The position numbers and the translations under genes are program-made. DNA of 64,000 nt. It comes from Mesodorylaimus sp. YZB2_4 (taxonomy: Eukaryota > Nematoda > Enoplea > Dorylaimida > Dorylaimidae). The stretch is taken from assembly GCA_030248295.1 (NCBI GenBank), contig JASANH010001389.1:434001-498000 (forward strand). The letters run 5' to 3'. Position 1 is the first letter of the stretch, and each line of letters begins with the position of its first letter. Positions 33,401 to 44,057 of this stretch are shown here, piece after piece. The notes under the pieces were generated by a model, which was given only the letters and a program-made list of their open reading frames with translations, was not told where the DNA came from and ran no database searches.

Positions 33401-36400
33401 TCGGTCCACTACGCGTGACCTAAAATACCAACTCCACTTCCTATCGATCGAAAATATGCCCTAATCAGAACATTCGCACCTGAACACAATACTTGACACC
33501 ATCATGCGTCAGTTCCACGTCAATTGTGTCTGTCAATGAATTTGCAGGAAGAACTTGACCTCTAAAATAACGAGTAATCACTTGAAACAGTCGAACATTT
33601 CGTGAGACCGGTGAGCCATACCTCTCCAATGATGACTGAAAGGTCTGGAACGCGTTCACCAGTTGAATATCGGCGATCAGAACCGATGCACACATGACAC
33701 CAACAATTACGTCTGGTTTCTCAGCCTAAAATCGAGAACGTTTCAGAAACCAGCAGGCACTCAGCAAGCAACTGTTTCGCACTGCCCTACCTTCACTTTC
33801 TCCGCAATCAGTTTATCCAACCAGGCAGTATCGAAATCGTTTTCAATAAAGTCTTCCGTTTCTAACAGTTTGATCAAGTATTCCACAGTTGTGCGGAAAT
33901 CACCACGAATCGACAACTCTTTCAAAGCAAGAGCCATGTTCCTAAAGAAAAACTAGCATTAATGTTTTCCTCATTCACGAAGTAGAAGAACCTTAAGTGC
34001 TTACGCTCTAGCATCATCACGATTCTCTCCCCACGAAAAACAATGCCCAAACTGAGAATCAGCGAACTCGTGCAAACCACCAGCTGCGCTAACGCTGAAA
34101 TAGCCCCACACGTTTTTGCTGCTCCTAAAGTTCAATTCTTGAACAGTTCCCGAGCTCGGTTGAAAGCCTGTAAAAAAGAAGAAATTCCCGCATCAAAGGC
34201 TACATGCACACAAGGGGAACATTAGAATAACATTCATACCTTCGTCAGGATTCTCGCTAGTGATCCTAGCCGCAATCACGTGGCCTCGTGGAACAGGCTT
34301 TGACGGCGGCTCGTCGAATTCCAACGGCGAATCGCCCCACGAGCTGGCCCCATAGAGCAACCGTATGTCCTTGATTCGGTGCAATGGCAGGCCCATAGCA
34401 ATTTGCAGTTGAGCCGCTGGTAGATTCACATTGGCCACCATCTCCGTACATGGATGCTCGACTTGAAGACGAGGATTCAATTCAAGGAAGTAATATTCTT
34501 GCGTATCCGGCATGTACAAATACTCGACAGTGCCCGCGCTAACGTAGCCGACCATTTTCGCCAATCTTATAGCATCCTAAACAACTCTCGCTGCTTCCAT
34601 TGCTTTCAGTCTACAAAATCCAACGCACCTGTTCCATCCTTTCAAAAATTTCTGGTGGTGCAATGGTTGTCGGCGCTTCTTCGATAATTTTCTGATGACG
34701 TCGTTGAATCGAACAATCACGACCGAATAGAGATATAGCATTGCCATAGCAATCAGCCAGAACTTGTACTTCCAAATGCCTCGCGTTGCTGGCCAACTTC
34801 ATCACAAATATCGGAGAACCGGGAACTTCAGCTTGCACCTAAAACATACGTCATTTTGCATTCACCACCCACGAACCATCGCTGTCACACGATACCATAC
34901 CTGATAGAACTGCGTAGAAAACGTTTCGATGCATTCACATTTACGAATCCCTTTTCCTCCACCGCCTTCAGACGCCTTGATCATCACAGGAAAACCAATT
35001 TTCGACACAATCTAGAAATATAGAATCTGACTCTCCACTGACGAAGCCTATCCAGTACTCTAAACCCTTATCCATTCGCTAACAAATCGATCGACAAAGC
35101 CCCAACACCTTACCTTAAGGCCTTCCTCGGCAGTTCGTATGCACGCCAGATCGTACAAGTCACGTGGCACAACTATCTTCTTTCCACGCCTCATATCCTC
35201 CTCCGTCCACGCAACGCGTAAACCGGATCCGCTCCACTGCAGCGTTGGTATATCGAGCGTTTGCGCTACGATAGAACTAGCGATCTTGTCTCCCAATGCC
35301 CACATGGCTTTGGCTGGCGGACCTACAATAAACAAAGTCCCACATCTACCCTACCCAGCCTAAACAAAATATCCATACCGATAAAGACGATGCCGTGCTT
35401 CTTCAGCAAATCGGGCAATTCCGGGTTCTCCGACGCGTGGCCCCAACCTGCCCAAACGGCCTGCACTTCCATTTTCTCCGCCTTGTCCAAGATCAACTTC
35501 GTGTTTGCATAATTATTGTTGTTCGTGCCACCAGGAACGCATACGATCGAATCGGCCATGCGAATATACTCTGCAGAGACAGACCTATTAGAACATTCAA
35601 ACTTGCAAGCTTTCGTTTTGAGAATTCTTATCACATCTGCAGATTATCCATACCCCGTTTTAGCACATTCCCAGCTCTATCGTAAACAGCCCTTGCCCAG
35701 AAGCCAGGCAGCCCCCGTCTGTCATGTTTTTCACTTCGAACTTAGGCCTTTTTCGAGGCCCAAGTGAATTTCTATACTTACCCGCATTAGCTTTCATATC
35801 TTCCGGCGTCACCATGGCAACAAATTTTATAGCTCGATCATTTCGGAATACCTCATATGCCCAACGACGTATCGATCTCATGCATTTCACAGCCGCGATG
35901 CCATTATTTGCAATCAAAACCTGCAATGACAAATCCACATTTCCATTTCCTGCTCCAGCCCCATGCAATCAATCTAGCAAACACTCGACTCGGCTTACCT
36001 TACTAATAACAGTTGTGCCACCAAATTTCTTCACAAATTCTTCCGGCGTAGCAGCCATATTCAATTCCCTCGTATCAAATGAACCGTTGCGACCATAGCC
36101 ACCCGGCGTGCCACCGACTCGATAACCATACATTCGAGATATGCTCGTAGAAGACATAGTACATCTGAAAAGAAAAAGGAACACTACATATACGCCCTTA
36201 ATTAGATCTCTATCGATTTCTTTACAAAACGTACGTACAACACATCACACCAAATACGGTCTACACGAGCCAGTGCATAAGCGGTTTCTATCAGGCAACA
36301 ATTTAAACTACTAAACTATGCATGCGCCTGAGAAAAATATTTACGCGCCCACTTTGAGAACATCGCTGATGGTACGCCAGGCCAGGCAGCCAAGAGTTTA

Positions 36401-37271
36401 AATGCACGATTAAGCTATAGTAGCTAATCTACAATCCCTTGGTTCACGCGTAGCACTTATCAGATGCAACAACTCCCACGCCATTCGATTGGCTGGAACC
36501 TTCCCAACCGAATGTTGTCTCACCGTTAGGAGAATTCCACTCGATCCCTTCATATTAACCCCAATCGTGAGAATGAAGGGATCGGGGCACCCACAAGCGT
36601 TAATCTACGCCAAAGCTAGGATTCGATTGTTTCTAAGAACTAATCGCAGCATTCGTTACCACGCCCGACACGACCAACATGCAGTATATGAGATGAGAAC
36701 ACTTACGATCCCTCTCGTCCGCCTATTCCAATAGTGGAATGGCGCCTGAAAACCAAAAAATCAGAAAACGAGTTAGGGTGCGGATTCAGCTTGATCGTGT
36801 TACAGCAAAGGATCGAGACAAACTCACATTACACAACTGAATGAATAACGTATGCCCCCTTCACCGTGTCTATACCCAACGAGACATGCATGCACGATAA
36901 GGAAGTGCCAGAACACGAACCTGACCCAAACTTATCCTTGCTCTGGCTCACCTGATCGGTTGTGGTTTCATAACAACTCCACCGTCAGGCATTGTACGAA
37001 ATCCAGCGATAGGCCCCTTCTCCGTCCCAGTTCTTTGCTGCTCCTGATCATGCGATTGATCCGAATCCGACGCGCCACCATCGCTACTCGCACTGTGGCA
37101 AATAAAAGATGCCCTTTTGCCATCGGAAGATTGAACATCGTCCACTCCACCCTTCGGCGACACCATCGTGGCCGCATTCTCAACGTGCATCTCGCCTTCG
37201 TGTTCCTCATCATGCTCGTGTATCGTTTCCGATTTGAAATTCCCGCCAGAAGCGGTCCTCGAATCCATCAT
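27475..37271 (-). CDS. ACC: acetyl-CoA carboxylase (multidomain eukaryotic type)
   Basis: Carboxylates acetyl-CoA to malonyl-CoA, the committed step of fatty-acid synthesis. The 25 exons (minus strand, 5' to 3') are: 37271-36952, 36745-36707, 36164-35999, 35920-35782, 35570-35379, 35322-35114, 35011-34901, 34838-34629, 34576-34240, 34167-34005, 33941-33791, 33725-33622, 33561-33480, 33419-33208, 33137-33009, 32955-32865, 32753-32538, 32475-32255, 32199-30210, 30005-29602, 29529-28706, 28644-28467, 28407-28125, 28069-27666, 27607-27475. All phases agree; sum 7308 nt, 2435 residues, like animal ACCs. Order: Ser/Asp-rich N-terminus; biotin carboxylase ([37 protein letters not shown]); biotinyl domain with EVMKMIM; central region; carboxyltransferase ([42 protein letters not shown]). 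No break or missing motif seen. Upstream non-coding exons probably exist. Confidence 0.96.
30054..30192. mobile_element. MITE inside an acetyl-CoA carboxylase intron
   Basis: A 139-bp unit with terminal inverted repeats: TGCAGTCGAGCTCGGATAATTG at the left and, reversed, TGCAGTCGACTTCGGATAATTG at the right (20 of 22 match; quoted sub-words only). Internal copies of CAATTATCC/GGATAATTG repeat the end sequence. It occupies most of the 204-bp intron 30006-30209, by far the largest in the central part of the gene. CAGTCGA-type ends with an AT-rich interior recall pogo/Tigger-type MITEs. No open frame. Confidence 0.8.
33009..33137 (-). other. ACC: biotin attachment site exon of acetyl-CoA carboxylase
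   Basis: This exon reads [16 protein letters not shown]..., then [12 protein letters not shown]. The lysine of MKM (about K843 of the spliced model) is the residue that carries biotin in this family. It would swing between the carboxylase and carboxyltransferase centres. Confidence 0.93.
36707..36745 (-). other. ACC: 39-nt exon of acetyl-CoA carboxylase encoding an RRHS kinase-type motif
   Basis: Flanked by a clear acceptor (GGTTTTCAG) and donor (GATC|GTAAGT). Its 39 nt equal 13 codons, so it can be included or skipped without a frame change. It lies between the N-terminal exon and the conserved start of the protein. Inclusion gives ...[16 protein letters not shown]..., a basic-basic-x-Ser motif with Ile at +4. 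That resembles sites used by PKA or AMPK, and animal ACCs are inhibited by AMPK in this N-terminal region. Exon status is supported by the sequence; alternative use and phosphorylation are inferences. Confidence 0.7.
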
Positions 37272-37481
37272 TGCTCTTCAGTCAACGGTCAACTAAAAAT
37301 CTAAAAAAACCAGCATAAGCATCATTTCAAGACAAAGCCCGGACAAACTCGACACGACCCCCTCCCATAAGCATTTGATTGACAAGTGGAGCTCCTCTCC
37401 CGGGAACTTTTTTACAGTACTCAACTCCGGATAGCTGAAGAACTAGCAGGGGAGAAAAATTTCCCATGGACAGCAAACTTC

Positions 37482-37592
37482 CATCCAACTCGCCATGTGT
37501 TCATTCTCTCCCTACACAAAATTTACCCGAGAAGGCGAGGCATTCCATCGATTCTCCCTCTTATTCCAAAGGAACACATGGCGAGATGGATG
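37482..37592. repeat. 21-bp inverted repeat (20/21), 69-nt loop
   Basis: Arms at 37482-37502 and 37572-37592 are reverse complements except for one base (core CTCGCCATGTGTTC). The pair lies about 210 bp upstream of the acetyl-CoA carboxylase start codon, in its promoter or 5' UTR region. It could form a hairpin in RNA or mark a small transposon remnant; no flanking duplication is evident. Confidence 0.85.
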
Positions 37593-40500
37593 TGGTGACC
37601 AGGTTAGAAAGTAGCAAGGAACACGGACTTTATAGGCACGCGCTAGCAGAACTGCCTGCATCGAATAAAGACCATACATGCAAAAAATCACCCTTCTCGA
37701 GCCCGAGAGATCAAGAATTATTCAAGAAACCGACGAAGTCAAAAAGTTGACTGACAAACACCACCCTCGCACCTGCCTCGTGTTATTGTCCACGGACCAA
37801 ATTACCATAAAAACACTTCTGACCGCGCACACGTCACATTGAGACAGGCCCATAGCCACCCACCCATCACCCCACACATCTCCTTGTACATTCCCCCCTC
37901 CCCCCCCACACAGCATCGCACTGTCGATTCCGGTTGTCAAATATAAATTGCAAGTCCCAAAACCAGACCCAAGTCGTGGGTCGCCAAACACGAAAAGTTC
38001 TAAAATGGTGAAAAGGCAACGCCAAAAGAGCGCAGTACTTTCACAAGGCGGGCATTGAGGATAGGCAAAGGGTGCCACCATCGCAACACATCCGCCCTAA
38101 CTTCGAAAAGTACGACTGTCTTCGAGACAGGCGAGAAGACGAGTAAAGAAGGCCATCAGTTCAATACCACCTTCTACGGACCATTGCACCCGTCACTTGG
38201 AAATGACGCCAACCTTCATCCATAATGCAACTAAATACCCCAGTCAAGACAAACCAGCCTGCACGATTATGCGCATATCAACGGAAGAATCCCCGGGAGA
38301 GTCCACGATACGGGACAGGTGAACAAATCAGACCACCCCTAAGGGCGACGGGCAAAAGCTAACGGCACAGAACAAGTACCCAACATATCTATGCCTAACT
38401 TTTGCACTGGCTGATAAAACGCAGCGCTTACGATTAGACGATACTACTCGACTGATACGCAAGGCGAGGCGTAGCACAATCTAGCATTCACGTGTATAAC
38501 CACCAGCAGAGCAGCGTCGGCCGGAAAATGCCAGCGCTTGCTTTTCCAAAAGGCCACGTTTTCGAATGCAGGTAATTCACGTGAAAACCTCGTCTGTCTG
38601 TCAACGACTGTGACCAATCTAGGCTTGCTGCAATAAGCACTGCAAAAGTGGTTTCTCCCTTGCACCGCTTTATCGATTCGTCGATGAAAGTGCCTTAGCA
38701 ACTAGATTTTACACAAATCTTGGCCGAATTTGCATAGCTGATGAAACCTAGATTTTACTGCATAAACAAATCCCAGACATAAATGCGCTGGCTCAGCGCT
38801 AGAAAAACGATCAAGCCTAGCCCTCTGACAAGAAAGCTTTGAAGAGTAATCAAGTGCTATTTCGACGCGCGCACGCCTAAAGCAGCTGAATAACACGTGA
38901 ACAGGGGCGGATAGGCTTCCCGAACCAACCCAACTAGCTCAAGGCTACACGAATGGCTTTCTCCTTCTAAAAGAGATTCCTCCAACCGAGCGACCAAAAC
39001 ATTACGACCGTGACCATACGAGTATGCGCTGGGGGCCCGCCCTGTGCCAACCGATAGAAAACACCTTAAAGAAGGTGATCATATGGTCAAGAAGACGGGT
39101 ACGACGCGGCACCCGTACCTGGCCACCTCGGGCTCAAATAAAAATAGAACATTCTTTGAAAACACAAAATGCCAAACTAGCCTATTTTGCGTCAGGGTTT
39201 AGGGGTTTCGAAGTGAGCTTTCGATTTTACTGCCCCTCTTCGAACCATTCATTTTCGATCGGTCAAAAACAAATATCTTAGAAAGTGCAAGCAAAGAAAA
39301 TGGCGAGTCTTATTTCTGGAAATGTTTTTAACCCTGTTTTCTTCTTTTCGAATTCAGTTATTTGAAAATTTTCCTACTGCGTTTTGTGTGCTGGTTAGCA
39401 CCAGTTTGGAGCAGAACCAAGGCGCCATGAAATGCAGAAGAGGCGTCGACAGTTGTCGTAAGTGCATCAAGGCTAACAAATGTAGATGGGGTGTTTGAAA
39501 GGGTGCGCAATTCTATGCTGGCGCAAACCGGTTGCCGTCGACAAGAAACTGCCGCCACACCAGAACACGTGGTCGGGTAGACTGGTGTAGGGTGCAGAAA
39601 GCTAGCACCTCAGCTGCATAAATTTCACGCTTTCACGTGAACGACACGCGACGCGACCTGCAGTCTCTTCTCGAGCAAGACTAAACCGAGACCAGAAATT
39701 TAGAAAGACGAAAAAATTATGGGTTGTATTGCCCTCAAGAACTTTTTCTCATAAAAAGTAAAAATACATATTGTATTTTCACGTAGAATTAAAAAAGTTA
39801 TGCGACTAGGCCCGATGATCTCATGGCGTTAGTCCAAATGATAAAATGACATTGTTAGCCCCAAGCCATGCCAACACAACACGCTCAAGCCTAGCAGACG
39901 GAAGCTTGGGAACGAAAGATTTACTGAACGGCGTGCCTGTAACAACAGATTCACTCATCACACACACGAGCTCATATTTCTCACGCTATTCACCACGCCC
40001 CAATCTCTCGCCACCACACTGATATCACGCTAGCACAAACAGAAACCCGAGTCGCTTGCCAATCCCTGGAAATTTCCCCCATGTTTTTTGAGGGAAGCCC
40101 CGCGGGGATGGCACGCATTTAAGTACCTTATCTACTCCAAATTAAGAATGCGATAAAACGTACCTATCTGCGGATTACAAAGGTAGGTTATTTACATCTA
40201 CGTTTAATATCCCGGAATCGGCATGATAAAGTAAGCCCAGAGTCAGACCTAACAGACTCGTGAGGATAAAAGGAGACTTACTAACACAGACTACTTGCCA
40301 CTACGCCAATCGGTCGGTTCGGGAAGACTTGGTGTCCCACTTACAATTAGGTTCCGTACTACTATTAGAAGGAAGAGTTGAGACCGCAGCAGAAAGGACG
40401 GCTTCACACGTCACTAGTCCATTGGAAGAAAAATAAATACTGACTAAATGTATATGTAGTCACAGACCAGACGAGTCATGTTCCCACAAGCTGCACGACA

Positions 40501-40640
40501 TTCGCTCTCTCCCCGCTAATATCCAAGATTCCAAGAGACCTTTCAAGTTGAGGATTATGGTAGCGCACACCATAGCATTCTTTGTGAGCATTTTGCTATA
40601 GGCGGTAGTAAAAGCGCGTATTTCAATTTACTTTTCTAGC

Positions 40641-40664
40641 TATGCAATGCAATGCAATGCAATG
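40641..40664. repeat. pentanucleotide microsatellite (ATGCA)n
   Basis: About five tandem copies of ATGCA (TATGCAATGCAATGCAATGC...). Ordinary microsatellite. Confidence 0.9.
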
Positions 40665-41810
40665 CTGTAGGAGTATGCATGTTTGCCTATCGAGGGGAAA
40701 TTGACCTGTTGTATACTCGATCGAACTTTCTTACACGATTTTGAAATATATTGTGCTGAATAAGCATGTTGTCCAGAATACCCTGTAGGGAGGAGCTTGC
40801 CGGCAGGCAAGGTCTGTTCAAGATAGTTAGATGTACTGTGCCCAATGTATCCCACAATGGCAAAATTTGTGTTACAGTAATGCAGGGATGAAGTAAAATA
40901 TCCTGACGCTATTAATCTCGCAACGACAGCTCCAATGTATCTTACTGTAGATGCCCGAGCCTGTTCAGTACCCTACCAACTACGCGAAATCCACGCACTT
41001 CATGTGTTGGATGGGAGTCATCGATACTCTGTTTTGAGTTGTTGCTGTGTAACGGCATGTCGAGCTCGCTTTTATCCATCTATCGCTCTGAAAATCAGTT
41101 GCTCTAGAGTGGCACCCGAAACCTCGTCCCCCAGTTCTATAAAAACCTATGCGAACTTCGTTTTGAGGAAAGATTTGAACTATCTTTCAAGGATTCGATC
41201 TATACCTGATAAAAACTCACTGCAGTAAGTGCAATATCAATAATTTACATTTCGCATGTATACTAGTATACCAACAGGATTGACACGGCGATCAGAGCTA
41301 GTAAAAAAGAAGTCAAGAATAATGCACACGTGACGAATTCACAGAACAACTAGCACAAACCAGAAAATCGGCCACACTTTACATAGTAAGCTTGAGTAGT
41401 GATCGGACTCGAAACTTTGAGAAGAGAAAGCGTGTTTTCTTTTGGCCCAGACTCACAAACAGAGGATTTGCGAATCAGGATGCGCGACTGGGGCGTTTTT
41501 CCTGGACTCGGTGCACAGGAGCCAAAGGAGAGTGTCATGGTCGGTCACTTAACGATACTTGTAGCTGCTCCTTTTGGATACAGGTTCACTGTGACTGACA
41601 AATGGAAACCCGTCAGTCAATGCATGCCCGTGGCTGACCGAATGAAGTACAGACACTTCGATCACTGAGGTGCTTTCGCTTCTGCTTTCATTCAATCTGC
41701 AAGGTCTGCAAGCAAAGCATGCAATTTCATAGAAGTAGGCCATCACTGTCGGAGCACGATACAACACAAGTCAGCGAGAACACTCTGCACCGACGATCAC
41801 TCAGACAGCT

Positions 41811-43355
41811 TCACTCTTTCTTCATGCGACGGAAACGCTTCGACTCCAACATCATCTCAGTGAGCAGCTGCGGCTCCTCGTGGATCATTTTTCGCCACTC
41901 CTCGTTCTTGCGCGCCTCCTCGCAGTTGTTGTACAGGTACCTGAAGCAGACAGACTTGGCGGCGGTCATTCGGTGCTCTTCGGCTTCGAGCAACATTTGC
42001 AGGGCGGCGTCGACGCTCGAGACTTGCTGGGCGGCCATCTCCCGTTCGCACACGCGCATCAGGTCGGTCACTTCGTAGGTGGACGCCAAAACGTGCACCA
42101 ACGGGGCCAGCTGGAAATATGGCATCGATGAGGGCGGACTCATGCATTATCCATGGCATCTCACCTTGGAGAAGTCGTCGCTGGGGTCCTGGCGATAGAT
42201 GAATCGAAGGAACTCCTCGACCACGTCGTCGTCCATGTCGTCCATGTAGGCCATGTTCATGTCGGTGACTTCGGACTCCTCCTGCAGAAAAGCCGCGAAG
42301 GCTGGCGAAATGGCGTGGACGATTTGAGAGTGGACGTGGAATTGCGTGCCTCCCTTGGTCATGATCATCTTGTCGCTGTAGGCGTGCCTCTTCCTCAGTC
42401 GATCGCTGTTCCGCCACACGGCCCGCACGCCCTGCGAGAACGAGCTGAGTTTCTCGGAGTCGTCCTGCTTCAAAGATCGCCAATCCGGATTCTCCTTCGT
42501 CCACTCTACCGACCCTTCGAACAGTTTTAACAGGGTGTCCGGACGAATCGAGACGCGAGCCCAGTCTCGTTCTTTCACCATCTTCTGCAAGTTCGCGTAG
42601 ATGAAACGCATGACTCTGTTCGACGCGTCCTGCAGGTTGAACTCGTCCGCGAACAACCACAAGGCGACTGCGCTTTCGGTCTTCAACGGGGCCACCTCAG
42701 CCGCCAAGAAAGAGGCTCGTTTCAAGTCCGGGATCTGAAAGAGAGCAACGTTGGTTACTCAGCATTCAAACTCCCAGCAGCAGATACACGACTCGCTTAC
42801 CTGATACGTTTCGGCAATATTGACGATCTCGGCCAAATGACTCGGAGGCAGCTCGGTGATCGATCCTCCGTACATGAAACGCAACGCCGAGCGCAGGATC
42901 TCGCCGGAGAAGACGTCCACATCGATGATCCAGTCTTCAAGCCCCGACCGACTTTTGATGCTCTTGGCCAGCCCCAACAACGACGGGGACCAGACAGCGA
43001 GCACGAGCGAGTTGCAGTAGAAGTACTCGCCGCCAGACGTGTGCAGAATGATGTCGCTGAAGGTGGTCTTTTCGTGCAGGCCATGGCTCTCGATCCAATG
43101 GCGCTGAGCCCTGGAACACAAACCGCACGCACTCGGCTTCGTGCCGCTCGATCGTTTTGTTTGTTTCGAAGTTGACGCTTGACCCTGGACTGGAGGCTTT
43201 GTCGGTCCATGAGCTCGCTTACGGCGCCGAGTATTTCGATGATGAACCATTTCCCGCAGAGACGGCACCGAGTTCGTTCCTCCGACCACGCTCATTTGAC
43301 GGTGGTGTTTCGGCATTCCGCCAGCCAACACTGCTCCTGGTTCCTTGTCGTCCAT
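41811..43355 (-). CDS. tandem BTB/POZ-domain protein
   Basis: Three coding exons, 43355-42801, 42734-42165 and 42110-41811, all phase 0, giving 474 residues. Residues 1-75 are basic and Ser-rich. First BTB around 85-190: HGLHEKTTFSDIILHTSGGE, then FYCNSLVLAVWSP, LRFMYGG and LAEIVNIAETYQ. A BACK-like helical stretch follows (ALWLFADEFNLQDASNRVMR). Second BTB around 260-380: SDKMIMTKGGTQFHVHSQIV, LRFIYRQDP, LASTYEVTDL. A helical tail with ENEEWR-type text ends the protein. BTB domains dimerise or dock to cullin-3; no Kelch or zinc-finger partner is present, so an adaptor role is the likely guess. The start is the ATG after an acceptor (TTGATCAG) with a good context; the frame is open further upstream only with non-ATG codons. 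Confidence 0.85.
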
Positions 43356-44057
43356 TTTCGCCTGATCAACAAAAGACTTTTGAGCTAAAGTCGACGCGCG
43401 TGTTGTTCGAATCAAACCGATCGGGACCACTGCCCATTCGACAATGACACTGGCCGCCTTGGCGCTGCTTACTCGATATGCCAGTGTAAAGGGGTCACTG
43501 CAATGAGGTATTGTACAGTATGTTGTAAATATGGCTTGGCCTTTAAAGCACCCAGCGAACTTTGCCTTCTAGCATCCGGCTGGCGGATATGATCTTCCTC
43601 CACCAGGGAGGTGCGCCCATGCTTGACAAAGTCTGGCATGCACTTGCATGTCGCACTGCCAGACCAGTTGTGCAAAGCTATCGCAAACTCAAGACACCCA
43701 AGATGCAGCCAGAAGCAAGGTCGAGTCAGAGTCGAGCAAGTATTCGTACTTTGCATCTCTAGCAGTTCGAGCAGGAGGCGTTGTGCTCACAAAACTCCTG
43801 CAATGTGCGAGCTTTTAACTGACCAAGCATCTAACACAAAGGTAAAATTTTTGATCTTGTTGGTGGCTCCATCACTAATGAATCCAGAATGGATTCGCAC
43901 CCTGAACCATGCTGGCCTGTATCTGTAGCCTCGGTGCAGATTTTAATGGATTCTCACGACTAGTACAGGAGGTTGTAGACCATTTTACAGGTCTCTTGGA
44001 ATGTAAAATTTGAATGCCGTGCAGTAAAAGCACACCTGGCTGTGCATGTCCTATGTC
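43356..44057. other. intergenic, no gene seen
   Basis: 5' flank of the BTB gene and 3' flank of the LINE. No supported exon. Confidence 0.45.

Larger units (their letters stand above)
37272..41810. other. intergenic, upstream of acetyl-CoA carboxylase
   Basis: No supported gene. Holds a 21-bp near-perfect inverted repeat (37482-37592), a C-rich run near 37880-37915, a pentanucleotide repeat at 40641-40664, and open frames near 41390-41670 that I cannot support as exons. Upstream non-coding exons of acetyl-CoA carboxylase may lie in its first kilobase. Confidence 0.45.

Noticed and set aside
41857-42660. 267-codon minus-strand open frame overlapping the BTB gene
   Set aside because: It is in another frame of the same strand, runs across an intron, and has Arg/Gly-rich shadow composition. 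The BTB frame has domain matches and consistent splicing.
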